This document shows, one piece after another, positions 26,415-34,634 of a stretch of DNA of 64,000 nt. Within the stretch, counting starts at the first letter, position 1. Every line of letters begins with the position of its first letter. Both the position numbers and the translations under genes were made by a program. The stretch is from Pantoea cypripedii (GTDB taxonomy: Bacteria; Pseudomonadota; Gammaproteobacteria; Enterobacterales; Enterobacteriaceae), in NCBI RefSeq assembly GCF_011395035.1, contig NZ_CP024770.1, forward strand, positions 62,001 to 126,000. The letters are read 5' to 3'. Below the pieces are notes generated by a model, which had not been told where the DNA came from, ran no database searches, and was given only the letters and a program-made list of their open reading frames with translations.

Positions 26415-26732
26415 GCCAGTAAAATGTCAATGTACCATTTTTTATCATCATTGCGCGTAGTTTACTGGAAACTTGTGATCCCTTGCACAGCAGGAGGTTG
26501 TGCAAAAAATGACATGTTAAATACTCATTTTGGGAAATGTTATTAACTTGTACTCCTGGATATAAAAACCATAAAAACCACGCAAATAATTAAGGTGTAA
26601 ATCACAGAAAATAAAAGAAACCATAAAAACCATAGGTGCCATTAAAACTCCGCTTTTATTATGCTTTTCCTCACATAACCTGCGCCATTAACGCTTTACC
26701 CTGAGGGCACAAAATAACCAAGGGGCTTAATT
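26415..26732 (+). promoter_or_regulatory. Divergent dpiB / citrate-operon control region with paired direct repeats
   Basis: A 318-bp AT-rich gap. The 14-mer AACCATAAAAACCA occurs at 26567-26580 and again at 26619-26632, 52 bp apart (about five helical turns), same orientation, 100-165 bp upstream of the transporter start. These are candidate DpiA sites; family regulators bind AT-rich repeats in such gaps. TGTAAATCACA between them contains one half of a CRP site (TCACA, 26602-26606), too weak to call alone. Confidence 0.5.
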
Positions 26733-28103
26733 ATGAGCACAACTGACGATTCGTTTTCTGTTACCTCGGAATCACTGGCGATTCAAAAAAAATCACTCAA
26801 GGACCGGTGGTGGCATATTATGGACACCTGGAAAATCGGTATCATTCCATTGCCATTATTCCTGCTGGCCGGTGCGTTAATTGCTGTCGATTGTCTGGGT
26901 GGAAAACTCCCCAGCGATATCGTGGTGATGGTCGCGACGCTGGCGTTTTTCGGTTTTGCCTGCGGTGAATTTGGTAAACGTCTGCCGATTGTTGGCAAAC
27001 TGGGTGCCGCAGCGATTTGCGCCACTTTCATCCCGTCGGCCATGGTCTACTATGGCCTGCTGCCAGACGTGGTAGTGGAATCCACCACCAAATTCTACAA
27101 ATCCACCAACATCCTTTATCTGTATATCTGCTGCATTATTGTCGGAAGCATCATGAGCATGAATCGCACCACCCTGATTCAGGGCTTCCTGCGTATTTTC
27201 TTCCCGATGTTGTGCGGTGAAATTGTTGGCATGATAGTCGGCATGGGCGTTGGCCTGATGCTCGGCATGGAACCGTTCCAGATCTTCTTCTTTATCATTC
27301 TGCCGATCATGGCCGGTGGTGTGGGTGAAGGTGCAATTCCGCTGTCGATTGGTTACGCCACCTTGCTGCATATGGACCAGGGCGTGGCGCTTGGCCGTGT
27401 CCTGCCGATGGTGATGCTGGGCGGCCTGACCGCGATCATCATCTCCGGCTGCCTCAACCAGCTCGGTAAACGTTACCCGCATCTGACCGGTGAAGGCCAG
27501 CTGATGCCGAACCGCGCCAATAGCGACGAGACAGCGCCAGCGACGCCTGCAGGTAAAACCGGGTTGACCACCGACGTGACCACCATTGCCGCAGGTGCGC
27601 TGCTGGCAGTGCTGCTGTACATGATCGGGATGCTCGGCCACAAACTGATTGGCCTGCCGGCCCCGGTTGGCATGCTGTTTGTCGCGGTGCTGATCAAACT
27701 GGCGCACGGTGTGTCGCCGCGCCTGCTGGAAGGTTCGCAGGTGGTCTACAAATTCTTCCAGACCTCCGTTACCTATCCCATCCTGTTTGCTGTGGGTGTG
27801 GCGATTACGCCGTGGGAAGAACTGGTCCATGCCTTCACCATCAATAATCTGCTGGTCATCGTCAGCACCGTGTCTGCACTGGTCGCCACCGGCTTCTTCG
27901 TGGGTAAAAAGATCGGTATGCATCCTATCGATGTCGCCATCGTTTCCTGCTGCCAGAGCGGTCAAGGTGGGACAGGGGACGTTGCCATCCTCACCGCGGG
28001 TAACCGCATGAGCCTGATGCCATTTGCCCAGATTGCGACCCGTATTGGCGGTGCGATCAACGTATCGGTGTCGCTGCTTATCCTCGGCAATTTCCTCAGC
28101 TGA
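26733..28103 (+). CDS. 2-hydroxycarboxylate transporter (citrate/malate, CitS/CimH-like)
   Basis: A 456-aa, ~11-helix membrane protein of the 2-HCT family. Both family signature loops are visible: GGVGEGAIPLSIGY (about 203-216) and SGQGGTGDVAILTAGNRMSLMPFAQIATRIGG near the C-terminus. The first resembles CimH-like members more than Klebsiella CitS (GGNGAG). It probably exchanges or symports citrate (or malate) to feed citrate lyase. It heads the cit operon and is divergent from dpiBA. Whether it is Na+- or H+-coupled cannot be read from the sequence. Confidence 0.88.
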   Translation: MSTTDDSFSVTSESLAIQKKSLKDRWWHIMDTWKIGIIPLPLFLLAGALIAVDCLGGKLPSDIVVMVATLAFFGFACGEFGKRLPIVGKLGAAAICATFIPSAMVYYGLLPDVVVESTTKFYKSTNILYLYICCIIVGSIMSMNRTTLIQGFLRIFFPMLCGEIVGMIVGMGVGLMLGMEPFQIFFFIILPIMAGGVGEGAIPLSIGYATLLHMDQGVALGRVLPMVMLGGLTAIIISGCLNQLGKRYPHLTGEGQLMPNRANSDETAPATPAGKTGLTTDVTTIAAGALLAVLLYMIGMLGHKLIGLPAPVGMLFVAVLIKLAHGVSPRLLEGSQVVYKFFQTSVTYPILFAVGVAITPWEELVHAFTINNLLVIVSTVSALVATGFFVGKKIGMHPIDVAIVSCCQSGQGGTGDVAILTAGNRMSLMPFAQIATRIGGAINVSVSLLILGNFLS

Positions 28104-28125
28104 TACATGTAGGACGGAAACGAAT

Positions 28126-28989
28126 ATGAAACTTGCAAGCTTTGTCCACCAGGGAAAGCGTAGCTACGGCATCGTCAGCGATGAGGGGGTGATCGATTTG
28201 GGTCGTCGTCTTGGCGACCGCTACGCGGATTTAAAATCGCTACTTGCGGCTGACGCGCTGCATGAAGCACAGCAGCTGAGCAGTGAAACACCGGATCTGC
28301 GCTTCGACGATCTTGAATTGTTACCGGTGATTGATAACCCCGGCAAAATCCTCTGCGTTGGCATGAATTACGCCGAAAAACGCAAAGAGTTCGATCAGCA
28401 CAACCCGGCACCGACGCTGTTTGTGCGTTTTGCCGATTCGCAAACCGCGCATAACGCGCCGGTACTGAAACCGCGTCACTCCAGCGAGTTTGACTATGAA
28501 GGCGAGCTGGCGGTGATTATCGGTCTGAGCGGTGAGGATATCGCGCGCGAAGATGCGCTGAACCATGTGGCGGGCTACAGCTGTTATATGGATGGTTCCG
28601 CGCGTGACTGGCAGCACACCTGGTTTACCGCCGGAAAAAACTGGCGTCAGACCGGGGCATTTGGTCCGTGGATGACCACCGCAGATGAAATCCCGGATCC
28701 ACACCGGCTGGCGATCCGTACCTGGCTGAATGGTCGTATGGTGCAGGATGACAACACCGCCAGCATGATCCACAAAGTCGCCGAACTTATTGAGTACATC
28801 AGTACCTTCACCTGTCTGCATGCCGGTGACGTGATCATCACCGGCTCGCCGGGTGGTGTGGGTAAGAAACGCAATCCGCCGCTGTTTATGCAGGCAGGCG
28901 ATCGCATCGAAGTAGAGATCGAAAATATCGGTCACCTCAGCAATGTGATTATGGATGCGCCAGCTCATGTGCTGACGGCGACACACTGA
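28126..28989 (+). CDS. Fumarylacetoacetate-hydrolase-family protein
   Basis: From ATG at 28126 (AGGA upstream) the product is 287 aa. The FAH core has FDYEGELAVIIG (metal ligands Glu-x-Glu region), KILCVGMNYAEKRKEF and VITGSPGGVGKKRNPPLFMQAGDRIEVEIENIG. The family includes acylpyruvate hydrolases, hydroxyhepta-dienedioate isomerases and oxaloacetate decarboxylases (FAHD1). It lies between the citrate transporter and citC, where oxaloacetate is the product that must be consumed; no oadGAB is in the window. An oxaloacetate decarboxylase role is therefore an attractive inference, not shown. Confidence 0.8.
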   Translation: MKLASFVHQGKRSYGIVSDEGVIDLGRRLGDRYADLKSLLAADALHEAQQLSSETPDLRFDDLELLPVIDNPGKILCVGMNYAEKRKEFDQHNPAPTLFVRFADSQTAHNAPVLKPRHSSEFDYEGELAVIIGLSGEDIAREDALNHVAGYSCYMDGSARDWQHTWFTAGKNWRQTGAFGPWMTTADEIPDPHRLAIRTWLNGRMVQDDNTASMIHKVAELIEYISTFTCLHAGDVIITGSPGGVGKKRNPPLFMQAGDRIEVEIENIGHLSNVIMDAPAHVLTATH

Positions 28990-29004
28990 GGCGCAGGCAG
29001 GATT

Positions 29005-30024
29005 ATGCAACCACGACCCTCCATCGACTTCCGCATTGCGGAAGTCAGCGGTAACCCGCGGCGGCGCGAGACCATTCGCACCCTGCTCGCGGATAGCGGA
29101 TTAGGTATGGATAGCGATATCAGTACCTTCGTTGAAGCCTGGTCGGGCGAGCGGCTGGTGGGCTGCGCTGGCCTGGCCGCTAATGTCATCAAATGTGTCG
29201 CTATCGATGAGCAGTGGCGCGGCGAAAATCTCAGCGCGCAACTGCTGGCAGAAGTTGAGCACCTGGCGCTGGCACGCGGGCATTTTCATCTGTTTCTGTG
29301 TACGCGCCCCTGTAACCGGGAGCGATTCCAGCACAACGGCTTCTGGCCAGTGGTGCAGAGCGGCGAGAACGCCATTCTGATGGAGAACACCCCCTCAGGC
29401 ATCCAGCGCTATTGTCGTTCATTGCAGGCCAGCCGTGTTGCCGGGCAACGTGTTGGCGCGATCGTGATGAACGCCAATCCTTTCACGCTGGGACACCGTT
29501 ATCTGGTGGAACAGGCGGCCGCCCGCTGCGACTGGCTGCATCTGTTCGTGGTGCGGGAAGACGCCTCATTCTTCCCCTTCAGCGCCCGCCTGCACATGGT
29601 GCAGTCCGGTGTTGCCCATCTGCCTAATATCACCGTGCATGAAGGTTCTCAGTACATCATCTCCCGCGCCACCTTTCCGGCCTATTTCCTGAAAGAGACC
29701 GGCAAGGTACAGCAGGCATGGAGTGAGATCGACCTGCTGTTGTTCCGCAACCACATTGCCCCGGCACTGGGCATTACCCATCGCTTTATTGGCAGCGAAC
29801 CTTTTTGCGAGATTACCCGCCAGTACAACCTCAGCATGCATCAGCTGCTGGCCGACGCGGTGGCGGTGGTGGAAATCCCCCGCATCAAAGCGACGGGCAG
29901 TGCCATTTCGGCCTCAGAAGTGCGGCGATTACTGAAAACACACCAGTTTTCCCGAATTCGGGAAATTGTACCGGATACCACTTTCGCGCATCTTACAGCC
30001 CATTACAGCGCGGAAGTCGCTTAA
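29005..30024 (+). CDS. citC: [Citrate (pro-3S)-lyase] ligase CitC
   Basis: A 339-aa enzyme. An N-terminal GNAT-like region (AGLAANVIKCVAIDEQWRGENLSAQLL) is followed by a nucleotidyltransferase domain with VGAIVMNANPFTLGHRYLVEQAA (the HxGH-type ATP site) and a late ISASEVRRLL. In the pathway it acetylates the thiol of the citrate lyase prosthetic group using ATP and acetate, switching the lyase on. 18 bp separate it from citD. Confidence 0.94.
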   Translation: MQPRPSIDFRIAEVSGNPRRRETIRTLLADSGLGMDSDISTFVEAWSGERLVGCAGLAANVIKCVAIDEQWRGENLSAQLLAEVEHLALARGHFHLFLCTRPCNRERFQHNGFWPVVQSGENAILMENTPSGIQRYCRSLQASRVAGQRVGAIVMNANPFTLGHRYLVEQAAARCDWLHLFVVREDASFFPFSARLHMVQSGVAHLPNITVHEGSQYIISRATFPAYFLKETGKVQQAWSEIDLLLFRNHIAPALGITHRFIGSEPFCEITRQYNLSMHQLLADAVAVVEIPRIKATGSAISASEVRRLLKTHQFSRIREIVPDTTFAHLTAHYSAEVA

Positions 30025-30041
30025 AAATCAGGAATATAAAT

Positions 30042-30335
30042 ATGAAAATTGTGAGGGAGGCGCTGGCAGGAACGATGGAGTCCAGCGACCTGATGGTAAA
30101 AATAGCCCCCAGCGGGGGTGACCTGGAAGTGGTGATTCACAGCGAGGTGATGAAGCAATTTGGCGATCAGATCCGCCAGGTGGTACACGCCACCTTGCGG
30201 CAAATGCAGGTCTGGCAGGGTTTGATCATTATTGAGGACAAGGGTGCGCTGGATTGCGTGATCCGCGCCCGGCTGCAAAGCGCCGTACTGCGCGCTTCTG
30301 AAGAGGCGGAGATTGACTGGGGGAAACTGCAATGA
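30042..30335 (+). CDS. citD: Citrate lyase acyl carrier protein (gamma subunit) CitD
   Basis: From MKIVREALAGTMESSDLMV the protein is 97 aa, the usual length. Ser14 (TMES14SDLMV) is the expected attachment site for 2'-(5''-triphosphoribosyl)-3'-dephospho-CoA. It shuttles acetyl and citryl groups between CitF and CitE. It overlaps citE by 4 bp. A longer frame from 29805 is overlap with citC and is not used. Confidence 0.95.
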   Translation: MKIVREALAGTMESSDLMVKIAPSGGDLEVVIHSEVMKQFGDQIRQVVHATLRQMQVWQGLIIIEDKGALDCVIRARLQSAVLRASEEAEIDWGKLQ

Positions 30336-31207
30336 AAAAACTACGTCGTAGCATGCTGTTCCTGCCGGGTGCCAATGCCGCCATGCTCTCCACCGCCTTT
30401 ATTTATCGACCTGATTCAATCATGTTCGATCTGGAAGACGCGGTCGCGCTCAGGGAAAAAGATACCGCCCGTTTGCTGGTATTCCATGCGTTGCAGCATC
30501 CGATGTACCAGGACATTGAAACGGTGGTGCGTATCAACCCGCTGAATACGCCGTTTGGTTTACCGGATCTGGAGGCGGTGGTGCGTGCCGGGGTTGATGT
30601 GGTGCGCCTGCCGAAAACCGACACCCCGGAAGATATCTATGAACTGGAGCGCCACCTCGAACGGATTGAACTGGCCTGTGGACGTCCGATAGGTTCCACG
30701 CGCGTGATGGCGGCGATTGAGTCTGCCATTGGCGTGATTAACGCGGTGGCGATTGCGCGCAGCTCCCAGCGTCTGATCGGCATCGCGCTGGCGGCGTTCG
30801 ACTATGTGATGGATATGCAAACCGAACGTGGTGACGGCACCGAATTGTTCTATGCACGCTGCGCCGTGCTGCATGCCGCCCGCGCTACCGGCATCGATGC
30901 CTTTGATGTGGTGTGGTCAGACGTTAACGATGAAGCCGGTTTCCTGCGCGAAGTGGAGCTGATCCGCAAAATGGGTTTTAACGGTAAGTCGCTGATCAAC
31001 CCACGTCAGATTGATCTGCTGCATAACGCCTATGCCCCCACCCAGCAGGAAGTGGACCACGCTGAACGCGTGATCGAAGCGGCAGAAGAGGGCAACCGCA
31101 ATGGCCTTGGCGTGGTGTCGCTGAACGGCAAAATGATCGACGCCCCCATTATTAATCATGCGCAGATGGTGCTGGAACGTGCGGCTGCGTCCGGCGTGCG
31201 TCGTTAA
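30332..31207 (+). CDS. citE: Citrate lyase beta subunit CitE
   Basis: A 291-aa member of the CitE/HpcH aldolase family: RRSMLFLPGANAAMLS start, DSIMFDLEDAVAL with acidic metal ligands, VVRINPLNTPFGLPDLEAVV, and AAIESAIGVINAVAIA. It cleaves citryl-S-ACP to acetyl-S-ACP and oxaloacetate with Mg2+. ATGA overlap with citD and 10 bp to citF. Confidence 0.95.
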   Translation: MKKLRRSMLFLPGANAAMLSTAFIYRPDSIMFDLEDAVALREKDTARLLVFHALQHPMYQDIETVVRINPLNTPFGLPDLEAVVRAGVDVVRLPKTDTPEDIYELERHLERIELACGRPIGSTRVMAAIESAIGVINAVAIARSSQRLIGIALAAFDYVMDMQTERGDGTELFYARCAVLHAARATGIDAFDVVWSDVNDEAGFLREVELIRKMGFNGKSLINPRQIDLLHNAYAPTQQEVDHAERVIEAAEEGNRNGLGVVSLNGKMIDAPIINHAQMVLERAAASGVRR

Positions 31208-31217
31208 GGACAAAACC

Positions 31218-32744
31218 ATGAACCAGACTGAACTTCTTCACGTTAATTTCCCGCATCTGCGTGAGTTAAAACCTTTTGAAAGTGCCCATGAGGCCACACC
31301 GTGGCTGGCAGATATCCATGCGAAACACTGCCGTAAATTGTGCGCCTCGCTGGATGACGCCATCGCGCGCAGCGGTTTGCAGGACGGCATGACCATTTCC
31401 TTCCATCACGCCTTCCGCGAAGGTGACCAGGTCATCAACAATGTAGTGGCGGCGCTGGCGCGTCTTGGATTTAAAAACCTGACGCTGGCCTCCAGTTCGC
31501 TGATGACCTGCAATGATGCGCTGATCGAGCATATCCAGAGCGGCGTTATTACGCGCATCTTTACTTCCGGTATGCGCGGCAAACTGGCGGAGGCCATTTC
31601 CCATGGACTGATGACCGAGCCGGTACAGATCCACTCCCACGGTGGCCGGGTGAAACTGTTGCAGGATGGCGAACTCAGTATTGATGTCGCTTTTCTTGGC
31701 GTGCCATGCAGCGATGAGTTTGGTAACGCCAATGGCACCGAGGGTCGATCCGCCTGTGGTTCGCTCGGTTATGCGATGGTTGATGCGCGCTTCGCGAAAA
31801 AAGTGGTGCTGCTGACGGAAGAACTGGTGCCGTTTCCCAATATGCCCGCCAGCCTCGGACAGGAGCAGGTGGATTTGATTGTCCAGGTTGCCAGCGTGGG
31901 CGATCCGGCAAAAATCAGCGTGGGAGCGGCGCGCGTCACCAGTAATCCGCGTGAACTGATGATTGCCCGCTATGCCGCCGATGTGATCGAACATTCCGGT
32001 TATTTCCGCGATGGTTTCTCGATGCAGACCGGTTCAGGCGCTGCCGCCACGGCGGCGACGCGTTTTATGGAAGAAAAAATGGCGCGGCATGGGGTCAAAG
32101 CGCGCTTTGCTCTTGGCGGCATCACCGGCAGCCTGGTCGATCTGCACGAAAAAGGACTGATCGATAAATTACTCGATACCCAGTGCTTTGACAGCGAGGC
32201 GGCAGCGTCGTTGCGGCGTAACCCGAACCATGTGGAAATCTCTACCGATGTTTATGCCAACCCCGGCGGGAAAGCGGCCAGTTGCGATCAGCTGGATGTG
32301 GTGATTCTCAGCGCGCTGGAAATTGACGTCGATTTTAACGTCAACGTGATTACCGGCTCCGATGGCGTGATGCGTGGCGCATCCGGCGGCCACTGCGATG
32401 TAGCTGCTGCGGCAAATCTGACGATAGTGGTCGCGCCGTTACTGCGCAGCCGTATCCCCACGGTGGTAAAACGCGTCACCACCCGGCTGACACCCGGCGA
32501 GAGCATTGATGTGCTGGTGACGGATCACGGCATCGCCGTGAATCCTGCGCGTCCGGAAATCCGTGAGCGACTGCTGGCGGCGGGGATGAAATTGGTCGAT
32601 ATCACAGCACTTTATCAGCGTGCGGTTGCCCTGACCGGTGAGCCAAAACCGATCGCCTTTACCGACCGTATCGTCGGGGTGATCCGCTATCGCGACGGTA
32701 GTGTGATTGACGTTGTCCGGCAGGTGAAGGAGGAAGATCTATGA
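31218..32744 (+). CDS. citF: Citrate lyase alpha subunit CitF (citrate:acetyl-ACP transferase)
   Basis: From MNQTELLHVNFPHLRELKPF the protein is 508 aa (E. coli 510). It is a CoA-transferase-fold enzyme with a MQTGSGAAATAATRFMEEKM block and VITGSDGVMRGASGGHCDVAAAANLTIVVAPL. It exchanges acetate for citrate on CitD. It overlaps citX by 4 bp; the full set of lyase subunits is intact. Confidence 0.95.
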   Translation: MNQTELLHVNFPHLRELKPFESAHEATPWLADIHAKHCRKLCASLDDAIARSGLQDGMTISFHHAFREGDQVINNVVAALARLGFKNLTLASSSLMTCNDALIEHIQSGVITRIFTSGMRGKLAEAISHGLMTEPVQIHSHGGRVKLLQDGELSIDVAFLGVPCSDEFGNANGTEGRSACGSLGYAMVDARFAKKVVLLTEELVPFPNMPASLGQEQVDLIVQVASVGDPAKISVGAARVTSNPRELMIARYAADVIEHSGYFRDGFSMQTGSGAAATAATRFMEEKMARHGVKARFALGGITGSLVDLHEKGLIDKLLDTQCFDSEAAASLRRNPNHVEISTDVYANPGGKAASCDQLDVVILSALEIDVDFNVNVITGSDGVMRGASGGHCDVAAAANLTIVVAPLLRSRIPTVVKRVTTRLTPGESIDVLVTDHGIAVNPARPEIRERLLAAGMKLVDITALYQRAVALTGEPKPIAFTDRIVGVIRYRDGSVIDVVRQVKEEDL

Positions 32745-33280
32745 CGACTATGGTGCCCGTGCAAGCGGGCGTCAGTCTTGAAGCGCTGCTGGCGGCAAAA
32801 GAGGCTCGCGCGGCGCGTCAGACTGACTGGCTGACTCGCTATCAACAACCTATCATTTCACTGACTCTGGTGACGCCGGGTGCGGTGAAAGACAGTATCC
32901 GTTACCGCAACACCATGGGGGTGGCATTGCAGGCCTGTGATCAACTGCTGTGGCGGCATCGCTGGCCGGTGATGGCCCACCAGGTACTGTGGCTGGAAAC
33001 CGGCCCGGAAGCGTTGTGGTGCGTGGAACATCCGGCAGTGGAAATCAAGGCGCAGTGCATCGAACTGGAACAGACTTTCCCGCTTGGCCGGCTGTGGGAT
33101 TTTGACGTGTTTTGTCCGCAGCAGGGACAGATTGGGCGGCAGTCGCTGGATTTACACACCCGCCGTTGTCTGGTGTGCGATGAACCGGCGCATGCTTGCG
33201 CCCGTTCGCGTCGCCATTCGCCGGAAGAGGTGGTGTCTCGTGTGGAGAACATGATTGATGGCTGGTTTGCTCGCGATTAA
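32741..33280 (+). CDS. citX: Holo-citrate-lyase synthase CitX
   Basis: A 179-aa apo-citrate lyase phosphoribosyl-dephospho-CoA transferase. Family blocks: SLTLVTPGAVKDSIRYRNTMGVAL, LGRLWDFDVFCP and RRCLVCDEPAHACARSRRHS. It attaches the prosthetic group made by CitG to Ser14 of CitD. It overlaps citG by 23 bp in another frame, indicating coupled translation. Confidence 0.93.
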   Translation: MTTMVPVQAGVSLEALLAAKEARAARQTDWLTRYQQPIISLTLVTPGAVKDSIRYRNTMGVALQACDQLLWRHRWPVMAHQVLWLETGPEALWCVEHPAVEIKAQCIELEQTFPLGRLWDFDVFCPQQGQIGRQSLDLHTRRCLVCDEPAHACARSRRHSPEEVVSRVENMIDGWFARD

Positions 33281-34088
33281 AACTGCAACCCCAGACGTGC
33301 CCGAGCTTGCGGCACGGGCGTTGCGTATCGAACTGGATCTTACCCCCAAACCGGGCCTGGTGGATTGGGCCAATAGTGGTTCGCACCAGGACATGGATCA
33401 TGCCCTGATGTTAACCAGCATTGCGACAATCACACCCTGGCTGACGGTTTTTTCCCGCTTAGGATGGGAGCATGCACAACAACCCGCCGCTGAACAGTTG
33501 TGCCTGCTGCGTCCGGCGGGCATGGCCTGCGAGCAAGCCATGCTGGAAGCGACGGGCGGGGTGAATACACACAAAGGGGGGATCTTCTCCCTTGGACTGC
33601 TGTGTTTCGCCGCCGGGCGTTTGCAGGGGCAGAGACGCAGGGTGAGCGCTGATGCCCTTTGTCGTCAGGTCAGTGATATTTGCGGTGGGCTGGTGGCGCG
33701 TGAACTGGGCAACCGCAGGCAGTGGTGCACTGCCGGGGAACGGCAATTTCGTGAATATGGTCTGACGGGCGCGCGCGGCGAGGTGGAGAGCGGTTTTGCC
33801 ACAGTACGCAACGCGGTGCTGCCGTTCTGGCACCGGGAGCAGGGCGAACGCCAGCTGCAACATGCCTTGCTGCGTCTGATGGCGTCTAACCCGGACAGCA
33901 ATCTGGTGTCGCGTGGTGGCATAGACGGGTTACGCTATGTCCAGGATTATGCAGCGACGCTGCTGGCAGCCGGGTGGGATAACGCAGCGTTGCGGCAGAT
34001 GGATCGGGCGTTGATGGCGCGGCGCTTAAGCCCGGGCGGCAGTGCTGATTTGCTGGCCGTGGCCTGGCTGCTGGCGGCGCTTGAGTAA
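33258..34088 (+). CDS. citG: Triphosphoribosyl-dephospho-CoA synthase CitG
   Basis: From ATG at 33258 the product is 276 aa, starting MAGLLAIKTATPDVPELAARALRIELDLTPKPGLVDWANSGSHQDMD; TPKPGLVD and the ATGGVNTHKGGIFSLGLL helix are CitG/MdcB signatures. It joins dephospho-CoA and ATP to make the lyase prosthetic-group precursor. Last gene of the cit operon, convergent with a GNAT gene with no spacer, so a shared terminator was not seen. Confidence 0.92.
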   Translation: MAGLLAIKTATPDVPELAARALRIELDLTPKPGLVDWANSGSHQDMDHALMLTSIATITPWLTVFSRLGWEHAQQPAAEQLCLLRPAGMACEQAMLEATGGVNTHKGGIFSLGLLCFAAGRLQGQRRRVSADALCRQVSDICGGLVARELGNRRQWCTAGERQFREYGLTGARGEVESGFATVRNAVLPFWHREQGERQLQHALLRLMASNPDSNLVSRGGIDGLRYVQDYAATLLAAGWDNAALRQMDRALMARRLSPGGSADLLAVAWLLAALE

Positions 34089-34634
34089 TCAGGGAGAGGG
34101 CCGGTAATCCTCGCGCGGCAAAGCAAACAGCCAGTCGCTGTGCCACGTATTTCTCAGCCAGTAGCTTTCTGGCACTTCTTTTTCGAGGACAAAACCTGCT
34201 TTCTCCAGCAAACGACGGGAAGGGATATTTCCGGCGGTGACGGTGGCGACCAGACGCGCGATTCCCCCGGCACCAAAAGCATAATCGCAAACGGCCTGCA
34301 ACGATTCCCGGGCGTATCCCTTGCCTTGTGCTTCGGGTACGAACAGAAAGCCGACTTCGGCGCAATCATTGTCCTGCCGGATATATCCGGTAACGCCAAG
34401 TCTCGTGCCGGTTTCCCGCTCCCGAACCACCAGGCATAGCCAGTGCTGGCTTTGCGGCGTCCAGACTGGTAACCGCGCCGCAAAAGCTGCACGAATGTCC
34501 TCTGCGGGTCTGGCATCGGCAACGTAAAATTGCACCTCCGGTGAGACCAGCAGACGGTGCCAGAACGCCCAGTCGTCTTCCTCTATCTGTGAACAGAGGA
34601 GCCGGGGGGTGGTTAACTGCAATCTTTGTGTCAT
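34089..34634 (-). CDS. GNAT acetyltransferase (RimJ/RimL type)
   Basis: A 181-aa GNAT with the RimJ-like start LTTPRLLCSQIEEDDWAFWHRLLVSPEV, the acetyl-CoA loop VPEAQGKGYARESLQAVCDYAF (Q-x-x-G-x-G/A) and AGNIPSRRLLEKAGFVLEKEV. Substrate unknown; relatives acetylate protein N-termini or small amines. Its start overlaps the hipA-like stop by 4 bp, so it may be co-expressed with the HipBA module. Ends flush with citG. Confidence 0.8.
   Translation of the reverse strand: MTQRLQLTTPRLLCSQIEEDDWAFWHRLLVSPEVQFYVADARPAEDIRAAFAARLPVWTPQSQHWLCLVVRERETGTRLGVTGYIRQDNDCAEVGFLFVPEAQGKGYARESLQAVCDYAFGAGGIARLVATVTAGNIPSRRLLEKAGFVLEKEVPESYWLRNTWHSDWLFALPREDYRPSP

Noticed and set aside
26591..26607. CRP site in the citrate control region
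   Set aside because: Only one half-site (TCACA) matches; the other half (taagg) does not.
26877..27965. Long minus-strand open frame (362 codons) across the citrate transporter
   Set aside because: Antisense shadow of a well-supported membrane-protein gene; composition is His/Gln/Arg-rich as expected from reverse reading.
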